Of a stretch of 54,135 nucleotides of DNA, positions 1 to 8,359 are shown in pieces; within the stretch, counting starts at the first letter, position 1; each line of letters opens with the position of its first letter. The DNA comes from Chloroflexota bacterium (GTDB lineage: Bacteria; Chloroflexota; Anaerolineae; Anaerolineales; Villigracilaceae): NCBI GenBank assembly GCA_024434165.1, contig QMIW01000018.1:1-54135 (forward strand), written 5' to 3'. The notes under the pieces were generated by a model. The model did no database searches and was not told where the DNA came from. It saw nothing but the letters and a program-made list of their open reading frames with translations. Made by a program: the position numbers and the translations under genes.

Positions 1-845
1 TAGAGTTCCCCCGCCTCTTCTGCGGACGTTGGAGCGGATTCTGTGACGACAGGGTTGGACGCCGCCCGGGTCGGAGTGACCGCCAGCGGCAGGCTGGCTG
101 GCGGCGCAAAGACGCTGTCATCGAAGGCTGGGTCGAAGGCGATGCTTTCGACGACGCGTTCGGCTTGCACGAACCCGCCGCCTTCTTTGCCAAACTCCTG
201 CATTTTCAAGATGACGGCGGTCTGCGTATCGAGCCACAACTTCCATGACGGCTGCGAGTTTTCGATATACGTCCACGAAACGACGAGCGCGCTGCGCCCG
301 GCAACGGTCTCGACGGCGAGCGGGAGGAACGTCCCCTCGTTTTGCGCGAAGTTGGCGGGGAACGCCATTTCAGAAAGCGGCGTGCCGATCTGCCCCCACA
401 TGGGATTTGGGTATGCAGCTCCCTCCTGCACAGGCGGGATGTATTGTCCCACGCGGGCAAAATCGGGATATGGGATTTGCTCGGCGGTGTTCGCCGCGTA
501 ATTGACATTGGTGATGGTCACGCCGTCGCTGAGTTTCAAGGCGTTGTGGGCGTTGTTCGTGACGTCCGTCAACTCGGCGCGATAGCGGCTGTTGAGAGGG
601 TCCAGCCAGACTTTCTCGGTGAATACCTGCGCGGGGCTGTCGGATACGTGAAACGTGATCGTGCCGCTCATTTGCAGGGTCGTCCAGTGGGCGGCGCTTT
701 CGATCATGGCGTTTTGAATCTCCTCGGGCGTGGACTCAAGGCTCAGGTCGAAGGGGGCAGGCGTCCGGTCGAAGAAAGAGGCGGGACCTTGAGGCGAGGA
801 ACAGGCTGTCATCAAGAGCAATGTCAGGATGAGAAGTCGTTTCAT
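1..845 (-). CDS. Putative lipoprotein (LolA/MucB-like), 3' end beyond window
   Basis: The reading frame starts at ATG 845 behind an AAAGGAG ribosome site and stays open to the left edge, so the C-terminus is missing. The N-terminus is a lipoprotein signal: a basic start, a leucine-rich core and a lipobox ending in Cys15 (LLMTAC). The mature part begins with Ser/Pro, then a fold that resembles proteins estimating lipid or peptide load (thresholded hydrophobic beta strands, a motif like 'WLDPLNSRYRAEL', 'VETVAGRSALVVSW', 'WKLWLDTQTAVILKMQEF'). These are reminiscent of the LolA/LppX/MucB superfamily and DUF4367-type proteins. The tail turns into a Thr/Ala/Pro-rich stretch. It would be anchored on the outer face of the cytoplasmic membrane. 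Family assignment is from pattern similarity only; the lipoprotein call is firmer. Confidence 0.7.
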   Translation of the reverse strand, partial: MKRLLILTLLLMTACSSPQGPASFFDRTPAPFDLSLESTPEEIQNAMIESAAHWTTLQMSGTITFHVSDSPAQVFTEKVWLDPLNSRYRAELTDVTNNAHNALKLSDGVTITNVNYAANTAEQIPYPDFARVGQYIPPVQEGAAYPNPMWGQIGTPLSEMAFPANFAQNEGTFLPLAVETVAGRSALVVSWTYIENSQPSWKLWLDTQTAVILKMQEFGKEGGGFVQAERVVESIAFDPAFDDSVFAPPASLPLAVTPTRAASNPVVTESAPTSAEEAGEL

Positions 846-880
846 AAATCTCCTTTTCCTGGGAAACGGATGGGCAAACC

Positions 881-918
881 AAAAAGTTCCCGCTGCCTTT
901 CGACAACGGGAACTTTTT
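881..918. terminator. Bidirectional rho-independent terminator
   Basis: Perfect 12-bp arms AAAAAGTTCCCG (881-892) and CGGGAACTTTTT (907-918) form a hairpin with a T-run on either strand. It lies 10 bp past the stop of the NBR1-Ig protein gene and upstream of the lipoprotein gene, both on the minus strand, so it separates the two transcripts. Confidence 0.85.
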
Positions 919-927
919 CAAATCGGG

Positions 928-3051
928 TTACGGGGTGTTGGTGACGGTGGGGGTTGCCGTAGGCGTTGGCGTGCCGGTCGCAGTGGGGGTTGCGCTGGGA
1001 GCCGCCACTGTGTTCGTTACGGTGGGCGTGGCGCTTGGGGCGGCAGTGGTGTTGGTCGGCGTGGCGCTCGGCGGAACGGAAGAGGACGAGTTGTAGATCA
1101 TCGGCGCGGTCCAGAGCGCGCGGTCGCCTGCGGGCGAGCCGGTGGACAGCACAGTGAGGATGAACTTCACGTTCTGCCCCACGAGCGCGGAGAGGTCAAT
1201 ATCGGCGTTGTAGACCTGTCCTTCATATTTCTCCACGAACGCCCAGAAGGTCTGGATGGAAGAACTGCCGGAGATGGAGTAATCGAGCCGGAAGACCACA
1301 TAGCAGGAGGTGGCGCCGTTTTCACAGCCGATGGTGGCGCGGAACTTGTCGCCTGCCTTCACCTGGTAGGAAGGATAGATGCCCTGAATGTAGCCGTTGT
1401 TGATGTTCTGCGGGAAGGTGATCAGACCGGTGCGGGGATCGCTGGTGCCGTTCTCCAGTTTGGAGGGGTTGGCAATCAGTATGAAGCCCTTCGCATCGCC
1501 GTCCGTGCCGGGGCAGGGCAGTTGACCCGCGCCGCTGTACCATGTCGCCGCGCAGACGTTGGCGGCAAAGTCGTAGACCGTGCCGGGGATCGAAGTGGCG
1601 GGCGTGACCGGCGTGCCGGGTGTGGTGGTCTTGGTAGCAGTGCCGGGGTTGATGCCCGTGCCGGTGACTTTGATCTCGACCCAGAAGGATTTCGTGCCTG
1701 CCGAGCCGATGCCGAACGGGATACCGGTGTTGTTCTTCAGTTTCCAGTAACCGCGATAGGTTCCCGCCGTGGTGGGCGAAGTCAATTGCAGGGTGATGTC
1801 CACGGTCTGACCCGGCGCAACAGTGGTCGGGATGAGCGCGGAATCGGGTCCGCCCATCTTTTCGCCGGTATCGAACATGATGCTGTAGTTCGTCCACGTA
1901 CAGGTACCGACATTCTTCAAACGCCAGGTCTTGCTGAAGCCGATGCCCGGCGCAAAGGCGGTGCCGTCGGGCACGGTCACATCCGAGATGAACTGGGCGC
2001 GGTCGCAGGCGTTGGGCTGGACGGTCCCGGTTCGGGTCGGCGTGGGGGTGGGCGGAGTACCGGTCACGGTTGGCGTGGCAGTGGGCGGAGTGCCCGCGCC
2101 AGCGCGTGAGATGATCGGGTTGACCCACAGCGCGCGGTCGCCTGTCGGCGAACCATAGGCAGACGTGACGAGGATGAATTTGACATCCTGACCGGCGAGG
2201 GCGTTCAGGTTGAGGTTGACGTTGTACGTCCAGCCTTCGTATTTTTCGCGGAAGGTCCAGAAGGTCTTGACCGGTCCGCTCCCGATCTGGTAATTGAGGC
2301 TGTACGCCGCGTAACAGGTTGTCGCGCCGTATTCACAGCCGATGGTCGCCTGGAAGCGGTCGCCGGTCTGCACGCGGAAGGCGGGATAGGAAGCCTGGAT
2401 GTAACCGTTGGTCACGTTATTCGGCACGAACAACAAACCAGCCTTGGCGGAAGTCACGCCGCTTTCGAGTTTGGGCTGGTCCAGTTTCAAGCCGAAGCCG
2501 TTGGCGCTGCCGTCGGTGCCGGGGAAGGTCAACGCGCCTGCGCCGCTCGACCACGCCGCCGATCCTGCATTGGCGGTGAAGTCGTAGGCGACGCCGGAAC
2601 TCGAGGAGACGTAGATCTCAACCCAGAAGGATTTATTGGCAGTCGAGCCGATGCCAAACACCCCGCCGGAATTGCTCTTGAACTTCCAATACCCGAAGTA
2701 ATGACCGGCGGTGGCGGGCGAGGTCATATCCACGGTGATGTCCACGGTCTGACCGGGACCGACGTTGGTGGGCAGGGCAAGCGAGGCAGGCGCGCCCATG
2801 CGCTCGCCGCTGTCGAAGATCAGCGAAACATCGTTGCTGTTCCAGGTGCAGGAGCCGATGTTCTTGATGCGCCAGGTCTTCTTGAATGCCGTGTTGGCGG
2901 CAAAATTCGTACCATCGGGAATGGTAACGTCCGCGATGAACTGCGCCCAGTAACAGGTCGCTGCATGCGCGGTGGATGTTGTCCCTGGCGCGGGGCTTAA
3001 CAAAACCGCCAGCAGGAGCAGCATCGAAACTAATCGTGATACAGATCTCAT
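928..3051 (-). CDS. Secreted protein with two NBR1-type Ig-like domains and Thr/Pro linkers
   Basis: About 707 residues. The start chosen is the ATG at 3051 (MRSVSRL), which has GGAGG 5 nt upstream; an in-frame ATG at 3066 has no such site. A Sec signal peptide (hydrophobic stretch ending near AHA) is followed by two tandem units. Each unit has an NBR1-like Ig domain ('FIADVTIPDGTNFA..KTWRIKNIGSCTW', 'GPGQTVDITVDMTSP..GHYFGYWKF', 'FWVEIYV'; second copy 'FISDVTVPDGTAFAPG'), then a beta-rich domain of about 150 residues ('DFTANAGSAAWSSGAG' / 'DFAANVCAATWYSGAG', ending 'GDRALWVNPII' / 'GDRALWTAPMI'). The units are joined and ended by T-P-T repeats. Such domains are common in extracellular Anaerolineae proteins and probably mediate adhesion. 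The C-terminus is only Thr/Pro linker, with no domain after it. Confidence 0.85.
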   Translation of the reverse strand: MRSVSRLVSMLLLLAVLLSPAPGTTSTAHAATCYWAQFIADVTIPDGTNFAANTAFKKTWRIKNIGSCTWNSNDVSLIFDSGERMGAPASLALPTNVGPGQTVDITVDMTSPATAGHYFGYWKFKSNSGGVFGIGSTANKSFWVEIYVSSSSGVAYDFTANAGSAAWSSGAGALTFPGTDGSANGFGLKLDQPKLESGVTSAKAGLLFVPNNVTNGYIQASYPAFRVQTGDRFQATIGCEYGATTCYAAYSLNYQIGSGPVKTFWTFREKYEGWTYNVNLNLNALAGQDVKFILVTSAYGSPTGDRALWVNPIISRAGAGTPPTATPTVTGTPPTPTPTRTGTVQPNACDRAQFISDVTVPDGTAFAPGIGFSKTWRLKNVGTCTWTNYSIMFDTGEKMGGPDSALIPTTVAPGQTVDITLQLTSPTTAGTYRGYWKLKNNTGIPFGIGSAGTKSFWVEIKVTGTGINPGTATKTTTPGTPVTPATSIPGTVYDFAANVCAATWYSGAGQLPCPGTDGDAKGFILIANPSKLENGTSDPRTGLITFPQNINNGYIQGIYPSYQVKAGDKFRATIGCENGATSCYVVFRLDYSISGSSSIQTFWAFVEKYEGQVYNADIDLSALVGQNVKFILTVLSTGSPAGDRALWTAPMIYNSSSSVPPSATPTNTTAAPSATPTVTNTVAAPSATPTATGTPTPTATPTVTNTP

Positions 3052-3109
3052 TTCTTCCTCCATCAAGTCAACACAGAATAAGACGTCAAAAAATTCAGTT
3101 TGGTTCCGT

Positions 3110-3136
3110 TTGACTATACGCTCTCCCTAGTATAAC
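3110..3136 (+). promoter_or_regulatory. Possible upstream dinB promoter
   Basis: TTGACT (3110-3115) lies 15 bp before TATAAC (3131-3136), pointing toward dinB. The spacing is short, and a closer TATAAT (3225-3230) exists, so this is a weak candidate. Confidence 0.3.
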
Positions 3137-3224
3137 TTTTCTTTAACAAATGTTCAATAATCTAACAAATCAATTTCATGGTCATTTTTTCCTATTTTCC
3201 CCCGAATTGCCGGCTGGTCTGCCC

Positions 3225-3230
3225 TATAAT
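3225..3230 (+). promoter_or_regulatory. -10 box of a likely leaderless dinB transcript
   Basis: A consensus TATAAT ends 6 nt before the dinB ATG (3237). No Shine-Dalgarno sequence precedes that ATG. Transcription from this box would begin at or next to the start codon. The -35 region is poor. Confidence 0.5.
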
Positions 3231-3236
3231 ATCGGT

Positions 3237-4403
3237 ATGCCGCGCACCATCCTGCATCTCGACCTCGATGCCTTCTACTGTTCGGTGGAGGAAATCCACC
3301 GCCCCGAACTGCGCGGCAAGCCGTTCGCCGTCGGCGGCAAGCCCGATGAACGCGGCGTGGTCGCTTCCTGTTCGTATGCGGCGCGCGCGCTTGGCATCCG
3401 CAGCGCCATGCCCATGTCCCGCGCGGTGCGCCTGTGCCGCAACCTGATCATCGTCCCCGGCAGGCACAGGCTGTACAGCGAATACTCCGAAAAGGTGATG
3501 GAGAAACTGCGGAACCTGACCCCGCTGGTGGAACAAATTTCCATTGACGAAGCCTTCCTCGACATCACAGATATTCAAGCGGATAAAACCCGCCTCGCCC
3601 TGGACCTTCAGCAGTCCATCCGAACCGAGCTGAGTCTACCCTCCAGCCTCGGCATGGCATCCAATAAACTCGTGGCGAAAATTGCCACGGAAGTCGGCAA
3701 GAAATCGAGCAAAAGAAAGAACGAACCGCCATTCGGTTTTACGGTGGTGCCAGCCGGAGAAGAAGCGCAATTCCTTGCGCCCCTCCCCGCGGATATGCTC
3801 TGGGGCGTGGGACCGAAAACGAACGCGCGGCTCGCCGAACTCGGCATCCACACCATCGGCGACATAGCCCGCTGGCCCGAAAAGGAACTCATCGCCCTCT
3901 TCGGCGAAAACGGACGCGACCTGTGGCGTCACGCCAATGGCGTTGACAACCGCCCCATCGTCACGGAATACGAGACGAAATCGGTCAGCCAGGAAACCAC
4001 CTTCAGCGTGGACATCCGCGACGGGAAGGTGCTCGAAAAAACCCTGCGCGAACAGGCGCGCGATGTGGCGCGTCAACTGCGGAAGAATGGCCTTGCCGGA
4101 AAAACGGTGAAGATCAAAATCCGCTGGCCCGATTTCACCACGCTGACGAGACAAGTCACATTGCCGACTTCGACAGACAATGAAGATGAGATCTACCGCG
4201 CCGCAGTCAAACTGATGAACGCCGTCCGCAAGCCGAATCAAGCCGTCCGGCTGATCGGGGTCGGCGTCAGCGGAATCGGAGCCCCGGTGCGGCAGCTCAG
4301 CCTGTGGGACGTCGGAAGCGAAAAGTCCCGTAAATTGCAGGAGGTGGTGGATGAGTTGCAGGAGAAGTATGGGAGGGATGTGATTCGGCGGGGAGATACG
4401 TAG
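3237..4403 (+). CDS. dinB: DNA polymerase IV (Y-family translesion polymerase)
   Basis: 388 residues, the usual DinB length. The ATG at 3237 begins the canonical 'HLDLDAFYCSVEE' motif 6 residues in; an earlier in-frame ATG at 3150 would add 29 unconserved residues. The catalytic metal ligands are visible: Asp9 in the first motif and Asp104-Glu105 in 'ISIDEAFLDI'. The helix-hairpin-helix thumb ('LWGVGPKTNARLAELGIHTIGDIA') and the little-finger region ('SVSQETTFSVDI') follow. No C-terminal beta-clamp motif of the QLxLF kind is obvious, although 'QLSLWD' near residue 367 is a good candidate. It copies damaged templates in the cytoplasm with low fidelity. It is a single gene with its own promoter and no LexA-like box that I can recognise. 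Confidence 0.96.
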   Translation: MPRTILHLDLDAFYCSVEEIHRPELRGKPFAVGGKPDERGVVASCSYAARALGIRSAMPMSRAVRLCRNLIIVPGRHRLYSEYSEKVMEKLRNLTPLVEQISIDEAFLDITDIQADKTRLALDLQQSIRTELSLPSSLGMASNKLVAKIATEVGKKSSKRKNEPPFGFTVVPAGEEAQFLAPLPADMLWGVGPKTNARLAELGIHTIGDIARWPEKELIALFGENGRDLWRHANGVDNRPIVTEYETKSVSQETTFSVDIRDGKVLEKTLREQARDVARQLRKNGLAGKTVKIKIRWPDFTTLTRQVTLPTSTDNEDEIYRAAVKLMNAVRKPNQAVRLIGVGVSGIGAPVRQLSLWDVGSEKSRKLQEVVDELQEKYGRDVIRRGDT

Positions 4404-4443
4404 GCAAGTAGACAGGTAGGCAGGTAGACAGGTAGACAGGTCA
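4400..4443 (+). repeat. Short tandem repeat of about 8 bp (AGGTAGAC-type)
   Basis: Directly after the dinB stop the sequence is about five imperfect copies of (A/C)AGGTAG(A/G)C. It may be a slippage-prone microsatellite; no function is visible. Confidence 0.6.
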
Positions 4444-4516
4444 ATTTTTGATGTGTCTGCCTGTTTTCTTTTCTACGTGTGTCCTCATGTAATTCCCTAA
4501 ACAAATATGCCATAAT

Positions 4517-4545
4517 TTGACATATATGCAGTTTACATTTGTAAA
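4517..4545 (+). promoter_or_regulatory. Promoter with palindromic operator before the WYL regulator
   Basis: A -35 TTGACA (4517-4522) and a -10-like TTGTAA (4539-4544) are 16 bp apart. The inverted repeat TTTACA-TT-TGTAAA (4532-4545) overlaps the -10, the position expected for a repressor site. The same 12-bp core, in reverse complement, sits in the promoter at 19985-19998. Confidence 0.5.
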
Positions 4546-4556
4546 GGATGTGACAC

Positions 4557-5510
4557 ATGCCCAACACTGCCACCCGCCTCATCACGCTCATCTTCCTCCT
4601 GCAAAACCAGCCGAACCAGAAAGCCTCCGAGTTGGCGGAGAAACTGGGCGTTTCCCTGCGCACCGTCCACCGTTATTTCGAGATGCTGGATGAAATGGGA
4701 ATCCCCGTCTATTCGGAGCGCGGACCGTACGGCGGGTTCTCGCTCGTGCGCGGATACAAAATGCCGCCGCTGGTCTTTACGCTCGAAGAAGCGGTGGCGG
4801 TGGTCCTGGGAACGGGCCTGGTGCAGGAATTGTGGGGCGACCTGTACCGCGAAGCCGCGCGCGGCGCGCTTGCAAAACTGGAAAACCTCCTGCCCGAAGA
4901 ACAGGTGCGGGAAGTGACATGGGCGCGCGGATCGCTGGCTGCCACCGGCATGCACCGCGCGGATTTGAAGGCGCAAACGCCCATCCTCGAAAAACTGCGC
5001 CGCGCCATCCGCGAACGCCGCAGCGTGGACATGAAGTACCAAAGCAGTCAGGTGCCGCATCCCTCCAAGCGCGGGCTTGACCCGTACGCACTCGTCCACC
5101 GCTGGGGCTGGTGGTATGCGATCGGGTTCTGCCACGTGCATCGGGAAGTCCGTACCTTTCGCGTGGACCGCATCTCCGAAATCTCCCTGCTTGAAACGAC
5201 GTTCAGCATCCCGCCCGAATTCGACCTGCACGAGCATTTGAAAAACGAATTGCAGGCTCAGCCGCAGGTCAACGCCCGCCTGCGCTTTGAAGCGGAATTC
5301 GCCCATCTGACGGCGGGCAACCAATCCTACTGGCGCACTGTCGAGCCGCAGGCAGACGGCTCGGTGGAGGTCACATTCCACGCCCCCACGCTCGAATGGG
5401 CGGCAAGCACCGCGCTGGCATACGGACCGGCAGTCGAAGTATTGGAGCCGCCCGAACTGCGCCGCATGGCTGCGGATTGGCTCGCAGCGGCGGGAAGGAA
5501 ATATTCATGA
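4557..5510 (+). CDS. WYL-domain HTH transcriptional regulator (YafY-like)
   Basis: 317 residues. Residues 1-60 form a winged helix-turn-helix of the HTH_11/DeoR type ('QKASELAEKLGVSLRTVHRYFEMLDEMGIPVYSERGPYGGFSLVRGY'). A middle helical part precedes the WYL domain near residues 155-220 ('DPYALVHRWGWWYAIGFCHVHREVRTFRVDRISEI') and a C-terminal extension of the WCX type. WYL domains bind ligands, often nucleotides or single-stranded nucleic acid. It heads a run of plus-strand genes with little spacing (4557-9684), and its stop overlaps the next start (ATGA). A palindrome in its own promoter suggests autoregulation. Target genes are unknown. Confidence 0.92.
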   Translation: MPNTATRLITLIFLLQNQPNQKASELAEKLGVSLRTVHRYFEMLDEMGIPVYSERGPYGGFSLVRGYKMPPLVFTLEEAVAVVLGTGLVQELWGDLYREAARGALAKLENLLPEEQVREVTWARGSLAATGMHRADLKAQTPILEKLRRAIRERRSVDMKYQSSQVPHPSKRGLDPYALVHRWGWWYAIGFCHVHREVRTFRVDRISEISLLETTFSIPPEFDLHEHLKNELQAQPQVNARLRFEAEFAHLTAGNQSYWRTVEPQADGSVEVTFHAPTLEWAASTALAYGPAVEVLEPPELRRMAADWLAAAGRKYS

Positions 5511-6484
5511 ACGACAAAACCATCGAATGGTTGCTGCGAAGCGAGGCGTGGATCGAATACCGTACGCGCCTCGACCTGCTCGAACAACCGCCAGACGACC
5601 CGCAAGTGGTCGCGGCGCGCAAGAACATGCTGGCGGACCCGAAGATCAAATCCCTGCTGGCAGAGTTGACCAACTGGCCCGGCGAGGTGCTGAACAGTCA
5701 CCGCTCCGCCAGCCAGCCTTTTCATAAATTGAGTTTCATCGCAGACCTGGGATTGAACGCCGGCGACCCGCCCGTGAAACGAATCGTGGACAAAGTGATG
5801 AAGCACCAATCCAAACAGGGACCATTCCAACTGCCGACGAACGTCCCGGCGCATTTTGGCGGTAGCGGCAGGGACGAATGGGCTTGGGCGTTGTGCGACG
5901 CGCCCGTGATCGTCTCATCGCTGATTCAGATGGGCAAACGCGACGACCCGCGCGTGCAAACCGCCGTCGAGCACCTGAATGGACTCGTCCGCGATAACGG
6001 CTGGCCCTGCGCGGTCTCGCCGGAGTTGGGAAAGTTCCGCGGACCCGGTCGAAAAGACGACCCCTGCCCGTACGCAACGCTCGTGATGTTGAAGGTGCTG
6101 GCGCACACGCCCGAATTGCGCGAAGGCAAATCCGCGAAAACAGGTGTGGAGACTCTGCTCTCGCTTTGGGAGAAAAGCAGGGAACAACATCCGTACATGT
6201 TTTTCATGGGTACGGACTTCCGCAAGTTGAAAGCGCCGTTGTTCTGGTACGACATCCTGCATGTGCTCGATGTGCTGAGTTACTTCAAATGGGCGTGGAA
6301 GGACAAACGCTTCAAAGAGATGCTGAACCTGGTCACAGCCAGAGCGGACGATGATGGGCGCTTCACGCCCGAATCGGTGTGGACAGCATGGAAGGATTGG
6401 GATTTCAGCCAGAAGAAAATCCCGTCACCAGGATTGACGCTGTTTGTGCTGCGAATTTTGAAGAGAGGCAGACAGCCTCTTTGA
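5507..6484 (+). CDS. Alpha/alpha-toroid (prenyltransferase/terpene-cyclase-like fold) protein of unknown function
   Basis: 325 residues from the ATG at 5507, which overlaps the preceding stop as ATGA and has GGAAGGAA upstream. The sequence is all alpha with repeated helical hairpins and the 'DDPRVQTAVEHLNGLVRDNGWPC' type of repeat, seen in squalene-cyclase-like toroid folds. The catalytic DxDD of cyclases is not present, so an enzymatic role is not supported. Tight coupling to the WYL regulator suggests co-expression. I recognise the fold only; the function is unknown. Confidence 0.75.
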   Translation: MNDKTIEWLLRSEAWIEYRTRLDLLEQPPDDPQVVAARKNMLADPKIKSLLAELTNWPGEVLNSHRSASQPFHKLSFIADLGLNAGDPPVKRIVDKVMKHQSKQGPFQLPTNVPAHFGGSGRDEWAWALCDAPVIVSSLIQMGKRDDPRVQTAVEHLNGLVRDNGWPCAVSPELGKFRGPGRKDDPCPYATLVMLKVLAHTPELREGKSAKTGVETLLSLWEKSREQHPYMFFMGTDFRKLKAPLFWYDILHVLDVLSYFKWAWKDKRFKEMLNLVTARADDDGRFTPESVWTAWKDWDFSQKKIPSPGLTLFVLRILKRGRQPL

Positions 6485-6493
6485 AAGGAAAAA

Positions 6494-7567
6494 ATGAAAC
6501 GCAAAACGATGTTCATCCTATTGGCAGTGATTCTGCTGGTCATTGCGCTGGCTGCAGGCGGATTTTGGTACGTGTCCACCCAGCCGCTGTATAAGCCGGG
6601 CATGGTCCGTGCGGAGCAGGGGCTCGGCGCGCCGCTCGCTCCGCCTGTTCAGCCCGCCAACTCCGCAAAGTGGGTGGTTGAAACAGGGATCGAGATCAAC
6701 CATTTTGCCGTTGGGGACGGGAGAAATATCCTCGTGGTTCACGGCGGACCGGGGCTGCCGTTCCTCCAGCCGATGAGCGGGTTGGACGCGCTGACGGGAA
6801 ACTTCCGCTTCCACTACTACGACCAGCGCGGATGCGGCGAATCCACGCGCCCAATTGACCGGTTCGATTCACCGAACGTCTACGAAAACATGCAAACGCT
6901 CGATAGGTCGCTTGGCTTGGGCGCACAGATCGCGGATATCGAACGCATCCGCCGGATTTTGGGCGATGACAAACTGATTCTCATCGGTCACTCGTGGGGC
7001 GGATTCCTCGCCTCGCTCTACGCGGCGGAGTTCCCCGAACATGTCGAAGCGCTGGTTTTGATTTCGCCTGCGAACACGCTGGTCATGCCGCAGCCAGATG
7101 AAGGCAGCGACTTGTTCGCCGCCGTCCGTGAAGGGCTGCCCCCCGACCAGCAGGCTGAGTTTGACGAATTCATGGCTGAGTACATGGACTTCAATGCCCT
7201 CTTTCAAAAATCGGAAGCCGATCTCGCCGCAATGAACGAGCAATTCGGAAAGTATTATGTACAGGTAGCGGACATCCCCGCCCGGATGCCGCCGCAGGGA
7301 AAATCCGGCGGATGGATGGTGTGGGCGCAATATCTCAGCATGGGGCAGCGGCATGACTACCGCCCCGCACTGAAGAACGTCAATGTCCCGGTGCTGGTCA
7401 TTCACGGGGCAAACGACCTGCAAAGCGAGTCCGCCAGCCGCATGTATGGGGAGGCTTTTCCAAACGCACAGTTCATTGTGATCGAAAACGCCGGTCATTT
7501 CCCGTTCGAGGAACAGCCGGATGCGTTCGCGGAAATCGTTGGAGCCTTTCTCACCGCGTTGAAATAA
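6494..7567 (+). CDS. Membrane-anchored alpha/beta hydrolase (proline iminopeptidase-like, S33)
   Basis: 357 residues. An N-terminal hydrophobic segment (residues 5-26) anchors or exports the protein. The alpha/beta hydrolase core shows the S33 hallmarks: HGGPG oxyanion motif at 83-87, 'YYDQRGCGES' at 108-117, nucleophile elbow GHSWGG with Ser167, and probable Asp308 ('HGANDLQSES') and His335 ('NAGHFPFEE'), giving a complete triad. Proline iminopeptidases release N-terminal proline from peptides, but many relatives act on other amides or esters, so the substrate is uncertain. A GAAAGGAAAAA ribosome site precedes the ATG, 9 nt after the previous gene. Confidence 0.88.
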   Translation: MKRKTMFILLAVILLVIALAAGGFWYVSTQPLYKPGMVRAEQGLGAPLAPPVQPANSAKWVVETGIEINHFAVGDGRNILVVHGGPGLPFLQPMSGLDALTGNFRFHYYDQRGCGESTRPIDRFDSPNVYENMQTLDRSLGLGAQIADIERIRRILGDDKLILIGHSWGGFLASLYAAEFPEHVEALVLISPANTLVMPQPDEGSDLFAAVREGLPPDQQAEFDEFMAEYMDFNALFQKSEADLAAMNEQFGKYYVQVADIPARMPPQGKSGGWMVWAQYLSMGQRHDYRPALKNVNVPVLVIHGANDLQSESASRMYGEAFPNAQFIVIENAGHFPFEEQPDAFAEIVGAFLTALK

Positions 7568-7578
7568 GAGAGGTCAAC

Positions 7579-8358
7579 ATGAAAGAGAAATTTGAAATCA
7601 AAACCATCCACGCCGGCAACGTGGACGAGGCAGGCTTCTTCTGTTACATGAGCAAACGCAGGGAGCCGGGCTACAAGCAAAAACGCGGCTGGCTCGATGC
7701 GCGCTTCGCCGAAGGCATGAAGATCAAGATCATTCACGAAACCGGCGGACGCGACACCGCCTTCATCGAATACATCCCCGGCGAGTGTGCGTGGCGCGCG
7801 GTCCGCGCGAAGGGATATATGTTCATCCATTGTCTCTGGGTGGTGGGAAAAGGCAAAGGCAAGGGATACGGCAAAGCCCTGATCGAAGAATGTATCAAAG
7901 ACGCCCACGCCCAAAAGATGAAGGGCGTCGCCATGCTGACCAGCGACCACACCTGGCTCGCCGGCAGGGAAATATTCGCACGCAACGGGTTTGATGAAGT
8001 GGATTCGGCGCCGCCGTCGTTCCAATTGATGGTCAAACGCTTCGGGTCCAGCCCGGAGCCGACCCTGCCCAGCGACTGGGATGCGCGCGCCCAAGCCTTC
8101 GGTCGCGGGCTGACAGTCATTCGCACGCCGCAGTGTCCCTACATCGAAAACGGGACCAACGACATCCTGTCCTTTGCCAAAGCGCGCGGGATCAAAGCGC
8201 AAGTTGTCGAACTGAAGTCGGCAAAGGAAGTGCAGGAGCGTTCCCCGTTCGCGTACGGCGTCTTCGGCACGGTCCTGGACGGCAAACCGCTCGCCTACCA
8301 ATATCTGCTTGAAAAGGATTTCGACCAACTGCTTCACGAAAGAAGCCAAGGAGCATGA
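7579..8358 (+). CDS. YoaP-like GNAT N-acetyltransferase
   Basis: 259 residues. Residues 1-150 are a GNAT domain, with the acetyl-CoA pyrophosphate loop in 'LWVVGKGKGKGYGKALIEECI' and the late-strand 'GREIFARNGFDEVD'. The remaining C-terminal part ('TVIRTPQCPYIENGTNDILSFAKARGIKAQVVELKSAKEVQERSPFAYGVFGTVLDGK') matches the small YoaP-type thioredoxin-like domain seen in this subfamily, including a single Cys. The acceptor substrate is unknown. It sits 11 nt after the hydrolase gene and is directly followed by the GyrI-like gene, so all are probably in one transcript. Confidence 0.87.
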   Translation: MKEKFEIKTIHAGNVDEAGFFCYMSKRREPGYKQKRGWLDARFAEGMKIKIIHETGGRDTAFIEYIPGECAWRAVRAKGYMFIHCLWVVGKGKGKGYGKALIEECIKDAHAQKMKGVAMLTSDHTWLAGREIFARNGFDEVDSAPPSFQLMVKRFGSSPEPTLPSDWDARAQAFGRGLTVIRTPQCPYIENGTNDILSFAKARGIKAQVVELKSAKEVQERSPFAYGVFGTVLDGKPLAYQYLLEKDFDQLLHERSQGA

Positions 8359-8359
8359 C

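Noticed and set aside
829-2128. Long plus-strand frames of 426 and other lengths opposite the NBR1-Ig gene
   Set aside because: They are antisense to a protein with clear domains and signal peptide, have Arg/Gly-biased composition and no ribosome sites.
4405-4556. AGGTAGAC repeats as a CRISPR array
   Set aside because: Units are only about 8 bp, adjacent and without spacers of constant length; no cas genes are in the window.
5396-5506. Longer N-terminus for the toroid-fold protein
   Set aside because: This stretch lies within the end of the WYL gene in another frame; the ATG at 5507 has a ribosome site and an ATGA overlap.
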